NCBI GenBank assembly: GCA_001970955.1
Contig: MPUH01000331.1
Location: forward strand, 1-64,000
Direction: 5' to 3'
Length of the DNA stretch: 64,000 nt
From: Stentor coeruleus
Taxonomy: Eukaryota; Ciliophora; Heterotrichea; Heterotrichida; Stentoridae
The position numbers and the translations under genes were made by a program. Positions 51,919 to 62,300 of this stretch are shown here, piece after piece. Position 1 is the stretch's first letter, and every line of letters begins with the position of its first letter. The notes under the pieces were generated by a model. The model was not told the origin of the DNA, made no database searches, and worked only from the letters and a program-made list of their open reading frames with translations.

Positions 51919-52426
51919 TTATTTGTGGATATTAGGATTTAATTTAAATTTATCATTTAAAAATCTCTGCTTTTTAGCTTAAATCCAATGTTTTTTTTTT
52001 CACCACACATCACACATCCAATTATAACTTATTTTAACACTTTTCTCCATTATATTTTCTTAAAAACTTTTCAAATTTTTTATGCTACCTTTTAACAAGA
52101 AGTTGATAAAGATAATTCAAAATATCAGATGTTTAAATAGCTTACTAGGAGAAAATATAGACAAATATCACAAATTCTTTGTTGGAAACAGAGTTGAATA
52201 AGAATGGGGAAATTTTTTGTTATTTTCTTGAGAAAGACGATATTTTTAAGTTTTTAATGATTAATCTATAGTTTTAGGAAGATTTTATAGTTTTAATAAG
52301 AATTTATAAAGCTTTTTTTATAAAAACTATGCAAAACTTAGGCTGTTTGATATTTACTGATAGTTTTTAGTATAAAAAAGGAATTTTATGAAGATTAGGA
52401 TATGTGACTTGATATAATATATAAAT
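51919..52426. other. Divergent intergenic spacer
   Basis: Between the CDPK start (minus) and the 324-aa gene start (plus). AT-rich with mixed composition; a TTGATATAATATATAAAT run lies directly before the plus start. No gene recognised. Confidence 0.5.
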
Positions 52427-53416
52427 ATGATTAAAGGAATGTGCAAAACTTATAGCCGGTGTGGTAAAACATGTGATGAGAGGTTTAATAATGTTAAAGA
52501 GGATAGAGTTTTGATGCTTTTAGGAGAAAAACTCAAACCAGCAGACCCCAAACAGAAGATTTGTGAAAAAAGAGATCCAAAAGAGTTAAACGAAGTGATG
52601 AGGGAGATTCAAACTCATAGAGAAAGATTGAAAAGCGCAAGCAAAGCAAACTTCAGCCCAGTATTTTTGTCCCAAGGCCGAGACGACTATTACGGCTCAG
52701 TTAGAAACCACGACAAAGTTCCCCCATGTGGATACTACAACATCGACAACAAATCTTTAAAAAGGGTTAAATCCATACCAAACTTCTCCAAAAAACACAA
52801 ATCCAAAAGCAAAATCCCAAGAGAAAAAATTGATGTTCCTTATAGAGTAGTTGATAAATTTAGAAAACCCCCAGCAGTACATTTATTCCAGTTACAGCTT
52901 TCAAGACCTGGCTTAGAAACTCTTGGACCCCAAGTTAATGAAAAAAGGTTTGATTCTCCAAAACCAATGCCATCGATATTTTCAAAAACCCTTAAAGTTG
53001 TGTCACCAGACTTTTCTGTTGGAAATGGGCATAATTTGGAACTGCCTGAAACTAAAAATTCAAGGATTTATAACCCGAATTATGATAGTGTGTTGAAAAA
53101 TACTACAAGGCCTTTACTTGAATTTGAAAAGTATACAGAACGTAAACCAAATGTTTTTAATATAACTGATGTGGATTATCATAAAAAATCCTTTAATCAA
53201 ATGGACAAATCAATCCCCAGCATCTACTTTGATAAAAGTTCTTCAAGACCCTCAAGCCAAAACCTTCCCTCTTTTATGGTCGTAACCTTTACATAGCGAA
53301 CAACATCTCGATGTGGCCTAAACCAAATAACTGACAAGACCCTTGAAGTTAACAATTTCAGTGAATCACAATATTTCAGTAAACCCTCTGACTTTTCTAA
53401 AAAGTCCCTACTCTAA
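52427..53416 (+). CDS. Hypothetical basic protein with a 15-nt intron (324 aa)
   Basis: Exon 1 (52427-53281) and exon 2 (53297-53416) are joined by a 15-nt intron; the product is 324 aa. Without splicing the frame would end at a TAG that is the intron's own 3' end. The protein is Lys/Pro/Ser-rich, starts MIKGMCKTYSRCGKTCDERF and has scattered short blocks (FSPVFLSQGRDDYYGS, DVDYHKKSFNQMDKS). It has no membrane span or named domain. Its composition resembles disordered cytoskeleton-associated proteins of ciliates, but no function can be assigned. It lies 45 nt before the next gene. Confidence 0.65.
53282..53296 (+). other. 15-nt intron in the 324-aa gene
   Basis: The sequence is GTAACCTTTACATAG, with A at position 10. 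It lies in phase 0, so its last three bases would be an in-frame stop if retained. Removing it adds a 39-residue C-terminus that ends at TAA 53414-53416. Confidence 0.8.
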
Positions 53417-53461
53417 TTTCTTCTAAATACTTAGCCATATTCATAATCTCTGGTAATAAAA

Positions 53462-54004
53462 ATGAATTATTCTGAGGAGAATGAGAAAGCCCATTCCGGA
53501 TTTAAAGATATCTATGTTGATGGAAGCTCTGATGCTAAACCACAAGACCCACCCATAACTTTCCAATCTAATCCTATCATGTTTCAACCAGGTCCTTTAC
53601 CAAGTTCCCCAAACATAAGCAGACTTGAAGTTATTGAAATGCATTCTAGAATTGTCAAATGGACTTCTTTGGTTTTAAGTATTTTTTCTTTCTTATATCT
53701 TTTACCTGGAGCTATTCCTCTTGTTGTGACATTTGTGTTCCCGATATTAGGTTTTATAGCTGCCCATAAGTATAATGATTGCCTTGTCAAATTTTATACA
53801 ATCTACTTGATTCTTATTAATATTGTTCAGATTATTGTCATGGCTGTCATTGGAGGAGTTGCGTATATTGTGTTTCAATGCTTTGTTATGCTTGCAGAAG
53901 ATATTATTTTGGTTTACAATATTAAACTTACCAAAGAAATATCTGGGTTGACACTGAGTGAAAGGAATATATTGAATGGAGTCCAATCTAGGAATATTAG
54001 TTAA
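53462..54004 (+). CDS. Small multi-pass membrane protein (180 aa)
   Basis: A cytosolic-looking N-terminus of about 60 residues (acidic, then Pro-rich: FQPGPLPSSPN) precedes three or four hydrophobic helices (about 67-83, 84-98, 108-132 and 133-150). It ends in a polar tail (LTLSERNILNGVQSRN). There is no signal peptide. The layout recalls small tetraspan-type proteins, but no family motif is visible. Location is membrane; function unknown. Confidence 0.65.
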   Translation: MNYSEENEKAHSGFKDIYVDGSSDAKPQDPPITFQSNPIMFQPGPLPSSPNISRLEVIEMHSRIVKWTSLVLSIFSFLYLLPGAIPLVVTFVFPILGFIAAHKYNDCLVKFYTIYLILINIVQIIVMAVIGGVAYIVFQCFVMLAEDIILVYNIKLTKEISGLTLSERNILNGVQSRNIS

Positions 54005-54351
54005 AATTCTAGGTTTTAATAGGATTTAATTAGGAATAGGATGATAAGCTTTGGAGATATGCTTAAATGTGCAGGAGGATTATTGAGAATTTTTTAAAGG
54101 ATTACTGGGCTTTTTAGATAGGATTTTTGAAAAAGCATGTTGGGGAAGTAAATAACAGAAAATATTAGTAATGGCTTTGATGAATAATATCGATGATTTT
54201 TTAATGTGAAATTACTAAATATCTAATATATCTATAACAATATAGTATAAAAAAAATAATTCAATAGTAAAAAATACATAAAAAACCTTATATCATATAA
54301 TCTCACATTTATAAAAAACACATAAAACTCATTATCTTAAATAACAAATCT
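54005..54351. other. Convergent 3' spacer
   Basis: No gene seen. Left part (3' flank of the membrane-protein gene) is G-rich and C-poor; right part is AT-rich. Confidence 0.5.
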
Positions 54352-55206
54352 TTAAGCTTCACCAATTCGATCCTTCTTTTTCCTAATCCGAGCTTTAAGT
54401 TTTACCACATTTCTATTCGGATCATAAGCTCCAGTTTTCATCATATGTACCACTTTGGCCCTTTCATTCTCTAAATCCTGCCTACTATCACTAGAATACT
54501 TAAACAGCTCATCAATAATCCTATAATCATATTCCCCATAAGACTGTAACACATCACTAACCCAATTCATTTTTTCTGAGTATTTATTAGCAATTTTCTG
54601 TTCTTTAACAAGAGAAGGAGAATGTTTTGAAATAGTATTTTCGCAATAATCAGCAATTCTTGATAGAGCTTCACAATGAACTTCTTTAGCTTGATTTGAT
54701 TGATTAAACCCAAGCCTTGGAGAGACAGCTTTAACTTCTTCCATAGGGATAAGAGGAGTATTTTGGACTCGAGGTAATTTATACTTTTGAGGCCGGGAAT
54801 CGTTAGACATGGTTTTTTTATGGCATTCCCTTTTGATTGGGGATATCAGCGAGATATGTTTTTTCCTTTGTCTTTCTCTAGAAAATTTGTTTATGGCTAA
54901 AGGTTTTTTTGATAAGTAAAAGGCTGTGGGGTTAAAGAAAATGTCTTCTTTGTCTTTACTGCGGGTATTTGAGTCTCTACAATATCTCATTGGGACAGGT
55001 GTCATACTTAAAGGCTTTTTCGCAGGAGAATTTTGAAGCTTTTCAGGGGAATTAAGGTTGTCGAAAAAACTACTTGTCTCGCTTGAGTATATTTTTTCAG
55101 CTATTCGGAAGGCTGGATGGACGTTATGGCTTTCGATTATACTTGAGTGAGTGTCAATTATATACTCGAACTGATCTTTTGTGTGGAAGTTTAAATCAGT
55201 TTTCAT
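54352..55206 (-). CDS. Hypothetical basic protein (284 aa)
   Basis: Starts MKTDLNFHTKDQFEYIIDTH. Lys/Ser/Pro-rich with probable disorder over residues 40-175. A more ordered C-terminal third follows (ALSRIADYCENTISKH and WVSDVLQSYGEYDYRIIDEL), then a basic end (KLKARIRKKKDRIGEA). No membrane span or named domain. Composition resembles other small basic proteins in this window. A 90-codon minus frame (55203-55475) overlaps its start by 4 nt and is probably its 5' flank rather than a gene. Confidence 0.6.
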   Translation of the reverse strand: MKTDLNFHTKDQFEYIIDTHSSIIESHNVHPAFRIAEKIYSSETSSFFDNLNSPEKLQNSPAKKPLSMTPVPMRYCRDSNTRSKDKEDIFFNPTAFYLSKKPLAINKFSRERQRKKHISLISPIKRECHKKTMSNDSRPQKYKLPRVQNTPLIPMEEVKAVSPRLGFNQSNQAKEVHCEALSRIADYCENTISKHSPSLVKEQKIANKYSEKMNWVSDVLQSYGEYDYRIIDELFKYSSDSRQDLENERAKVVHMMKTGAYDPNRNVVKLKARIRKKKDRIGEA

Positions 55207-55677
55207 TTGATATTAATTAATTCATTTGAATAATGATTTGCAAATAAAGGGTTTGTGGCTATAGAGATAAGAAGGAGTTTTAAATATTTCTGATGTTTTG
55301 ATAAGGATTGAAGATTTCCACTATTGAGTAAAATTATTCTATAGTATTTCTTTAATGAACTAGGTAATAATTTCATAATTTTGTAACCCAAGATTTTATT
55401 AATCTTTTCACAGATCTTTATATAAAAAATCCTTTCAGCATCTTTAGAATTGCAATTTCCCACATTTTTCTCCACAAACTTTCCCTAAAAAATCCTCATT
55501 TTTTACATAATTTCAACTCCATATACACATTCCCTAACATCATAATCTTCCTATATCAAAAATTAAAAATTTCCACAAAATCCTATCAAAACCTTTAAAA
55601 AAACTCTTTGATTCTAAAACCCTTATTAAATCCTCAACTTTACAATCTCTAATCAAATCTTACTAAAAAATTTTAAA

Positions 55678-56868
55678 ATGGATGGAATGAAGCTTTTAGG
55701 TTCCGAAGAAAATGCTGTGGTGTTAGAAATCGGATCATTATATACAAGGTGTGGTATAGGCAAAGAGAGTCTTCCAAGAAACGTTTTTAGGAACCCAGAA
55801 AATCTTATAAACTTGAACCATAGTTCATCATTCGAAGAGTATTATGAGGTTCTTCGTAATTTCCTAAACATGGTGTATTATCATAAGGTTCAAATAAACC
55901 CAAAAGAGTCAGTAGCTGTTGTATCAGAATCTTTAATGGCCCCAAGAGCGAAAATCGAAGCTATAGTTAAGATTCTTTTTGAAGATTTACAAGTGCCGAC
56001 AATTTGTTTAGTAATGGAAGAGTCTTTATCTTTATACACAACAGGCTTGTATACAGGGTTAATGATTGATGCTGGTTTCCAGAATATAAGAATCCTTCCA
56101 GTATTTTTTATTTAGATTTTTGAAGGGATCCCAATACCCACAGCATATCAAAGCATAGATATCGGTGGACGTCGTTTACTAAACGAATTAAAAAACTCAC
56201 TTTTCACTAACAATGCCTGTTCCTTTTCTTTAGAAACTTTAGAAGATATTGGCGTATATACTATATAGGCTAGAATGTTTCTTATAACCCATGGAAGATT
56301 ACGTCAAGAGAAGACTTCAGATAAAGTTGATAAAAAAACATATTCTTTTTACCCATTAAAACATCCAGGAAAAGTTAGCATGTCTTTACGTCAACGTTTT
56401 CTCCCTGATGCTGTAATTTTTGGCTCTTATGCTGCTGATCAAGACAATTTGGCTGCTGGGATACTAAATTCTTTACTTAAATGCGATTTGGATACTAGGA
56501 AAAGTTTGATTGGGAAAATTGTTGTTAGTGGAGGTGTGAGTATGATTCCTGGATTTGTTGAAAGACTTGAAGAAGAGATTTTAGAGTTGTTGGTCCAACC
56601 AGAATATGTTAGACTTGTTCCACTTAAAGGATATGTTAATATTAAAGAGTCGATTATCCCGAGGAATATTTGCAATTGGGTTGGTGGATCACTGGTGTCG
56701 ACTTTGCCTGGAGTTGATAAGTTTGCTATACAGGCAGAGAAATATAGAGAGAAAGGACTAAGCGATTTGTTTGGAGCTTATTATTTGTATGCGAATAGAC
56801 CGGCTATGAGTGAGTTCTGCAAGCCAAATGTCCCTGAGAAAAAAAGACTTTCAATATTAAACGCTTAG
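55678..56868 (+). CDS. ACTR10: Actin-related protein Arp10/Arp11 (dynactin pointed-end complex), three exons
   Basis: Exons 55678-56100, 56116-56253 and 56269-56868, separated by two 15-nt introns, give 386 aa. Actin-fold landmarks are [15 protein letters not shown] near the N-terminus, [18 protein letters not shown] and [12 protein letters not shown] (phosphate-2 region), [21 protein letters not shown] and a C-terminal NWVGGSLVS. The blocks line up with human ACTR10: GLPIYEGIP-like and LGGKALHKEL-like stretches, and VLEDIKAR. Arp11 caps the pointed end of the Arp1 filament in dynactin with p62, p25 and p27, supporting dynein cargo transport. ATP-pocket residues are diverged, as usual for this class. 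Its TAG overlaps the Myb stop on the other strand. Confidence 0.85.
56101..56115 (+). other. 15-nt intron 1 of Arp10/Arp11
   Basis: GTATTTTTTATTTAG in phase 0, A at position 10. Removal joins ILP to IFEGIPIP, restoring the conserved actin-related sequence. Confidence 0.93.
56254..56268 (+). other. 15-nt intron 2 of Arp10/Arp11
   Basis: GTATATACTATATAG in phase 0, A at position 10. Removal joins LEDIG to ARMFLI, matching the family. Confidence 0.93.
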
Positions 56869-57719
56869 TTAATTATTTTTACCTGCTCCTCAATACTTCT
56901 TATGATATTTCGTGCAGAAATATTAGTGTTAATTTCAAGCAACTGATAATCAGGCTTTACATAAAATAATAAATGAACATTTTTTGCAGGTGTTGAACTA
57001 ACAGTATCCAAATCCTCTGATTTCATAGGTGAAAAGCAATTTTCATTCTGTTCTTCATGTTTGTAATTCTTATCAACAAGTCTATTTATGTTTTTTTTAA
57101 CATATTCTCCAACTTCGTCATCGATTTTCTGTTTTTTAGTTAGAAATTCTCCATCACAGTCCTTTTTTGCAAGCTTAATTTTCCTTTTTAATGTGCTGTT
57201 CCAATGGTTTTTTATTGAATTATCGGTTCTTCCTGGTAAGAGTTTAGCGATTTCTGCCCATCGATTGCCCAGTTTCATGTGCGCGTTTATTATTTCGATG
57301 TCTTCTTCTGCAGTCCAATCATCACGTTTAATGTTGGGGTTTAGATGATTATGCCAACGTTCTCTGCATTGTTTGCCGATACGCCCAGGAAGGTGGCTTG
57401 CGATGATACTCCAATGATGTGGACCATAAGTTTCGACTAGTCTTTTTACAATAGAGTCTTCTTCTGGAGTCCAGGGTCCTTTGTAAAACTCTGATAATTG
57501 AATTTTCGACTGTTTAAGTGAAATTTGATCTTCACTGACTGAGCTTTGGCAATCAGAATTTGATTTGGCATTCTTGGCGCCATTCTTTATGGTTGGGATA
57601 CTTGAATAAAAGTCTTTATAAGCTGTAGGAGCTTTTCTCTGACGTTTTGCCGATGAGAATGATGTAAAGTTATCGCTGGATAGACCCGCACTTTTGTCTT
57701 CGCTTTCAATAAGATTCAT
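56865..57719 (-). CDS. R2R3 Myb DNA-binding protein (284 aa)
   Basis: Two Myb repeats are clear. R2 (about 80-128) has W83, W103 and W122 with KGPWTPEED and [15 protein letters not shown]3 (about 131-179) has W135, W154 and W173 with DDWTAEED and [18 protein letters not shown]. Both third helices are nearly identical to animal c-Myb, so binding to AACNG-type sites is likely. An 80-residue Ser/Lys-rich N-terminus takes the place of R1, and the C-terminal 105 residues include a basic NLS-like KKQK and an unassigned end. Probably a nuclear transcription factor; in other protists such factors act in cell cycle or differentiation. Its 5' flank is strongly C-poor on the plus strand. Confidence 0.9.
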   Translation of the reverse strand: MNLIESEDKSAGLSSDNFTSFSSAKRQRKAPTAYKDFYSSIPTIKNGAKNAKSNSDCQSSVSEDQISLKQSKIQLSEFYKGPWTPEEDSIVKRLVETYGPHHWSIIASHLPGRIGKQCRERWHNHLNPNIKRDDWTAEEDIEIINAHMKLGNRWAEIAKLLPGRTDNSIKNHWNSTLKRKIKLAKKDCDGEFLTKKQKIDDEVGEYVKKNINRLVDKNYKHEEQNENCFSPMKSEDLDTVSSTPAKNVHLLFYVKPDYQLLEINTNISARNIIRSIEEQVKIIN

Positions 57720-58250
57720 TTAATTTTAACGAATATTTTATATTATTTAAATGTTTTTGATTTAACGCTTTGGGTTCAAAAGTTTTAGATTGAGCTTTTG
57801 AGGTTGTTTTTTGATATAAAAGAAGAGAATTTAAGGTGAGAATTGATAAGGTATTTGGTTTTGAAATATAGTAGGTTTACCAGTTTGAAATAAAAGTAGA
57901 TAAAAGGATGCTTATGAGAAGGAGAAGGCAAAGATATTGAAATTTAGGTTTAAAGGGAGAGTTAAGATTTAAAGATCTGAAATAGTTTATGAGATAGGGA
58001 TTAATAGATAATATTTAATTATTAGCATATTGGCACATTAAAAATACACAAAATCCAAACCCAAAAAACTTCAATACATATAAAATACATCTTTTATAAT
58101 CATCATAATCTATCACAGTGATACATAAAAATTCTTCATATCATCCTATAATTCCTTTATAATCAAATCCATTTAACAGCTTTATCTAATGATTTAAATA
58201 ATCCACTGAAAACAATGGCTTATAAATATAAAGGTCAATCATAAATAAAG
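57720..58250. promoter_or_regulatory. Divergent promoter region with composition switch
   Basis: Between the Myb start (minus) and the 53-aa candidate gene (plus). The left half to about 58,018 is G-rich and C-poor; the right half is G-poor and C-rich. TATAAATATAAAGG at 58,221 may be a TATA-like element for the plus gene. Confidence 0.55.
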
Positions 58251-58412
58251 ATGCCAAAGGACAGTCCAAAGAAAGGTAGCGGGTATTGGTCGAATTCTAG
58301 TACATCAAGCGATGACACAAATAGAAAGCATTTTTTTATTTCAAGAAGCTTTTTTTCACCTGAGCCTTCAGGTTTTCCAGCTCCAGTATTCCTGGAAAAT
58401 AGACTAAGATAA
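58251..58412 (+). CDS. Candidate microprotein (53 aa)
   Basis: This short frame starts MPKDSPKKGSGYWSNSSTSS and ends PAPVFLENRLR. It is Ser/Pro/Lys-rich with locally higher GC than the flanks. A start context AATCATAAATAAAG and a G-depleted 5' flank match real genes here. No domain is present. It could be an independent small gene or the first exon of a longer one, though no 15-nt intron leading onward was found. Confidence 0.5.
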   Translation: MPKDSPKKGSGYWSNSSTSSDDTNRKHFFISRSFFSPEPSGFPAPVFLENRLR

Positions 58413-59302
58413 TAAAAAAGTGTTTTATGGATGATTATTTAGATATGAAAATCTAGTTAATAGTTTTTTTGGCTTAGTTAGACGATGAGTTTTTAAGATT
58501 TTTTTCTAAATAAATTCAGAATTTTTGTTTTTTTATGCAAATTTGAGAGTTTTTGTATAGTAAAAGGATTGAGGATTTTTTGGTGATAGAGTTTATTGGG
58601 ATGATAAAACCGTTAATATATATATTTTTTAGGGCTATGCTGGATATTGGATTAAATGATGGAATTTAAGATAAAAAACTATATTTTAGAAGAAGTTTTG
58701 AATAGTATAAGATATGCTACATATTTTAGAGGGTTAAAGAAAATTGGGAGATTTTTAAGAAAAAATTCAATTTGTATGGATAATTTAAAGATAATATAAA
58801 GTAAATATGAATTTTTGTTAGAAAATAAAGTAGTGTATATTTTTAGAAGCTATGAAAAGGGTATTATGGGTACTAAAAATATCTTATGATTTTGCATTTA
58901 GAATTTAATGAAAATTGTGGAAAAAAATTATGATTAGATTTTATAAACAACTTATTTTGTTATTTTATTGTATATATTTCGCATAAAAGACTTATTTTTA
59001 AATCCAACATAATATTTATTAAACCTATCGTTAATTCGGTAAATTTCAACACAATCAGTCATCATCAATTTTTCTTATATAAAAAATATAATCATATACA
59101 AATACTCTATCATAAACTTAAGAAAATTAATATTCCATGTTCATTTTGCATCTATCTCAACAAGGATCTTTGAATATTCCAAAACACAGGAAATTCTCAT
59201 TATTTTTCCTCATCTAGCGCCTTATTTTAAGCTGTTCATATCTTTTTTTAATCCCATCTTATTCCTTCTTCTAGCACTGTAATTTCGTAATTCAAAATAA
59301 AT
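58413..59302. other. Intergenic spacer, 5' flank of the coiled-coil gene
   Basis: About 0.9 kb without a convincing gene. It is G-rich and C-poor to about 58,950, then G-poor toward the start at 59,303. Confidence 0.5.
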
Positions 59303-62300
59303 ATGTTTGAATTTCAAATTTTACGATACGAAGGCGATGCTGATTATGAAGAGTTTATTGTAGAACTTAACGGCCAAGAACTTTGTGTACAATACGATTC
59401 GATCTTAATTCCTCAAGAAGGCCTCATAACTTTAAAGTTCAAGACCAAAGGCTCGGTTTCTGGAGTATCGTTTTCAACAGACTTTTTATCTAAAATCAGT
59501 ACTCAATATTTGCCGATATATTCACCCCCACAAGAAATCCAAGGTGTTGATGGTTTAGTGGATGAACCTCGCATTCTTTTAACTAATCAGAAAAATGATG
59601 AAGACTTTGAAGAAATTTTTTCATCACTCAGCTTTGACCTTTATCAAAAGTATATAGATACAAAAAAGATCCATGGTAAAGAAAAAACTGATTTACAAGC
59701 AAAAATCCAACTTCTAGAAATAGATGTATTAAAAGCTACTAACGAGGCAACTCTACAAAAATCTTTAAAAATAGATAAACAAGAAGAACTTGAAATCTCA
59801 GAGCACAGGAAAAATATCATAAAATCCAACATGGAATTCCTCGTCCAAGACATGGAAAGCCAAATCACAGTGCTTGAATCTTCTTTAGAAAAAAACTCCA
59901 ACACCCTATATCAAGTGCACAATATAAACAAAAATCTTATAAACGAATTCGAAAACCAGCTAGAAAAATACCAAAGTATTGAAATTTCTGTATCTGAGTC
60001 GACAGAAGCCCTTATAAACCACATCCAAGCCTTAAAATCACAAATAGTTTCCCAAGAAAAGCATATAAAATCTATAGAAACTGAAAAAGAAATGCTCAAA
60101 CAAAGTTTAACCATTGAAAAACTCAGAATCAATGCTAAAAACTGTATAGGAGATTTTTATTCAGTTTTCCAAAAACAAATGCTCAGCGATCTCAAAGTTC
60201 AAATCCTTAGAAGCAACGAAAAAATCTCAGAACTTGAAAGCAACCTTTCATTATCCCAATGCCGTCAACAGGCTTCTGAAGAAAAATACCACAGTAGTTT
60301 ATTAGAAAAAGAAACTTTTATTATCAAATTATCATCAGAGCTCAAAAAAGCTCAAGAAAATGCTCAAATAATTAAAACACTATTTGAAGAAAAGACAGAA
60401 AATTATGAAGATACGATAGAAATGACTAATAAAGAACTAGAGAAAATGAGACTTGAAAATTCACAGTTAAAAGATAAAGGGTATGATTTGAGAGAAGCTT
60501 TTAAAAAAGCTCAGGAAAGAAATGGAGATCTGATAAGCCAGTTGGATGAGAAAAAAAGCTTGTTGATTTCTTCGCAAAAGGCATGTTTGGAATTGGAAGA
60601 AAACTTTGCAGAAGCTAAGGAAAAGGTCTTTGGGCTTAGTTACCAGCTGGAAGAAGCTAGAAATCAGTGTAGCCAATGGCAGAAAGCGTGTTGTAGCTTA
60701 CAAGAAAGCTTGAGAAAATCCCAAGATGAGAATATGGAATTAGGTGAACATTTAGAAAAAACTAAGGATTTGCATGGGCAGATGTCTAAAAACTGCTCAA
60801 CTTTGCAAGAGATCGTTAAAAGGACTCAAGAAAGAAATTCTGAACTGGTTCAAGAGAATGAAAGTGTCAGGAATTCATATACAAAATCTCAGAATATGTC
60901 CTTTGAACTACAAGAAAGCTTAAAAAATACTAAGGAGCAACATAGAGAACTTGTCTTAGAACTTGAGGATAACAAAAATATGCTGGAAAAGTTAAGAAAT
61001 GATAATCAGGATTTAAGTGAAAAACTAAGAAATGAACTTGAAATGAGAAGTTTTGTAGAAAAAAATATTGATGATATGAAAATAAAATATATAGAATCTC
61101 AGGAAAATAAGAAAAACTTAGAGGAAACTTTGAGGGAAAGTGAAAGAAAAATGAAGGAAAGCGAGGAGAAAATTGTGTTGATGATGAGTGAAATAGAAGA
61201 TATTAAGAGAATTTTAGAGATAAAAATAAAGGAAAATTATAAAAATGTAGAAGAAAAAGAAAATTTGTGTGAAAAAAATGCACACATGAGCAGTGAAATA
61301 AGAACATTGAATGAGAAAAATTTAGAGTTGGAAGAAAAAATAACAAAAGCTGAGGAGAAAATTTTAGAGATAAGTTCTGAGATTGAAAATAAGGAAGGGT
61401 TCTTGTATCAGTTGAAAGAGAAATGTCAAGAACTGACAGAAAAACTGTTTAAGGCTGAAAGTAATAACAAAGAAATTATTCAAGAGCTAGAAAAAGCTAA
61501 GGATTTAAACTCAGAATCTGAATCTCACTGTAATGATTTAGAAGCATCATTGAAAATATCTGAGGATCACAACTTAAAAGTTACTCAAGAGCTTGAAACT
61601 ATCAAAACTCTCTTATCCCAATCAGAAAATCAAAACGAAAAACTAGAAAATCTCTTAAAAGCCTCAACTCAAACTTCACTTGACCTATCTCAAAACCTAG
61701 AAACTATAAAATCTCAATACTCTACATGCCAAAACACATGTCATACCCTACAGCAATCCTTACAAAAATCCCAAGAAAAAAACACTCAACTAATAGAAAA
61801 CCTCGAAATGACTAAAAACTCCTTATCAGATTCTCAATCTAAATGCCAAAATCTTCAAGAAAACCTCAGTTCATTATTAAACAAAAACACAACCTTAGCT
61901 CAAGAGCTTGAAAAAACTAAAACCCATCATTCACAATCCTATAGCACTTTACAAGATTGCAACAAACAATTAACCCAAGAACTCGAAGACTCTTCATCTC
62001 AAATCTCCCAACTGCAAAAAGCAAACCTCAGCTTCCAAGAGAATATTAAAAAGTCCCAAGATACAATAAAAGACCTAACCCACGACCTAGAAACCTTAAA
62101 AAACATAAATTTACAAACAGAGAAAAAAAATGAAGATTTGCAAGAAAGCTTGAAAAATGCTAAAGAAAAAACACTCGACCTACAAAAACACTTACATGAA
62201 AGCCAAGACCAAAACTCTCATTCCCAAAACATATGTATAAAACTCCAAGAGCTTCTAAAAATATCACAAGAAAAAATTTCTGACTTAGAAGAGACTCTAA

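Noticed and set aside
55203-55475. 90-codon minus frame overlapping the start of the 284-aa gene by 4 nt
   Set aside because: Probably 5' flank; stops block any joining to the downstream frame, no 15-nt intron is visible and no domain is present. A small gene is not fully excluded.
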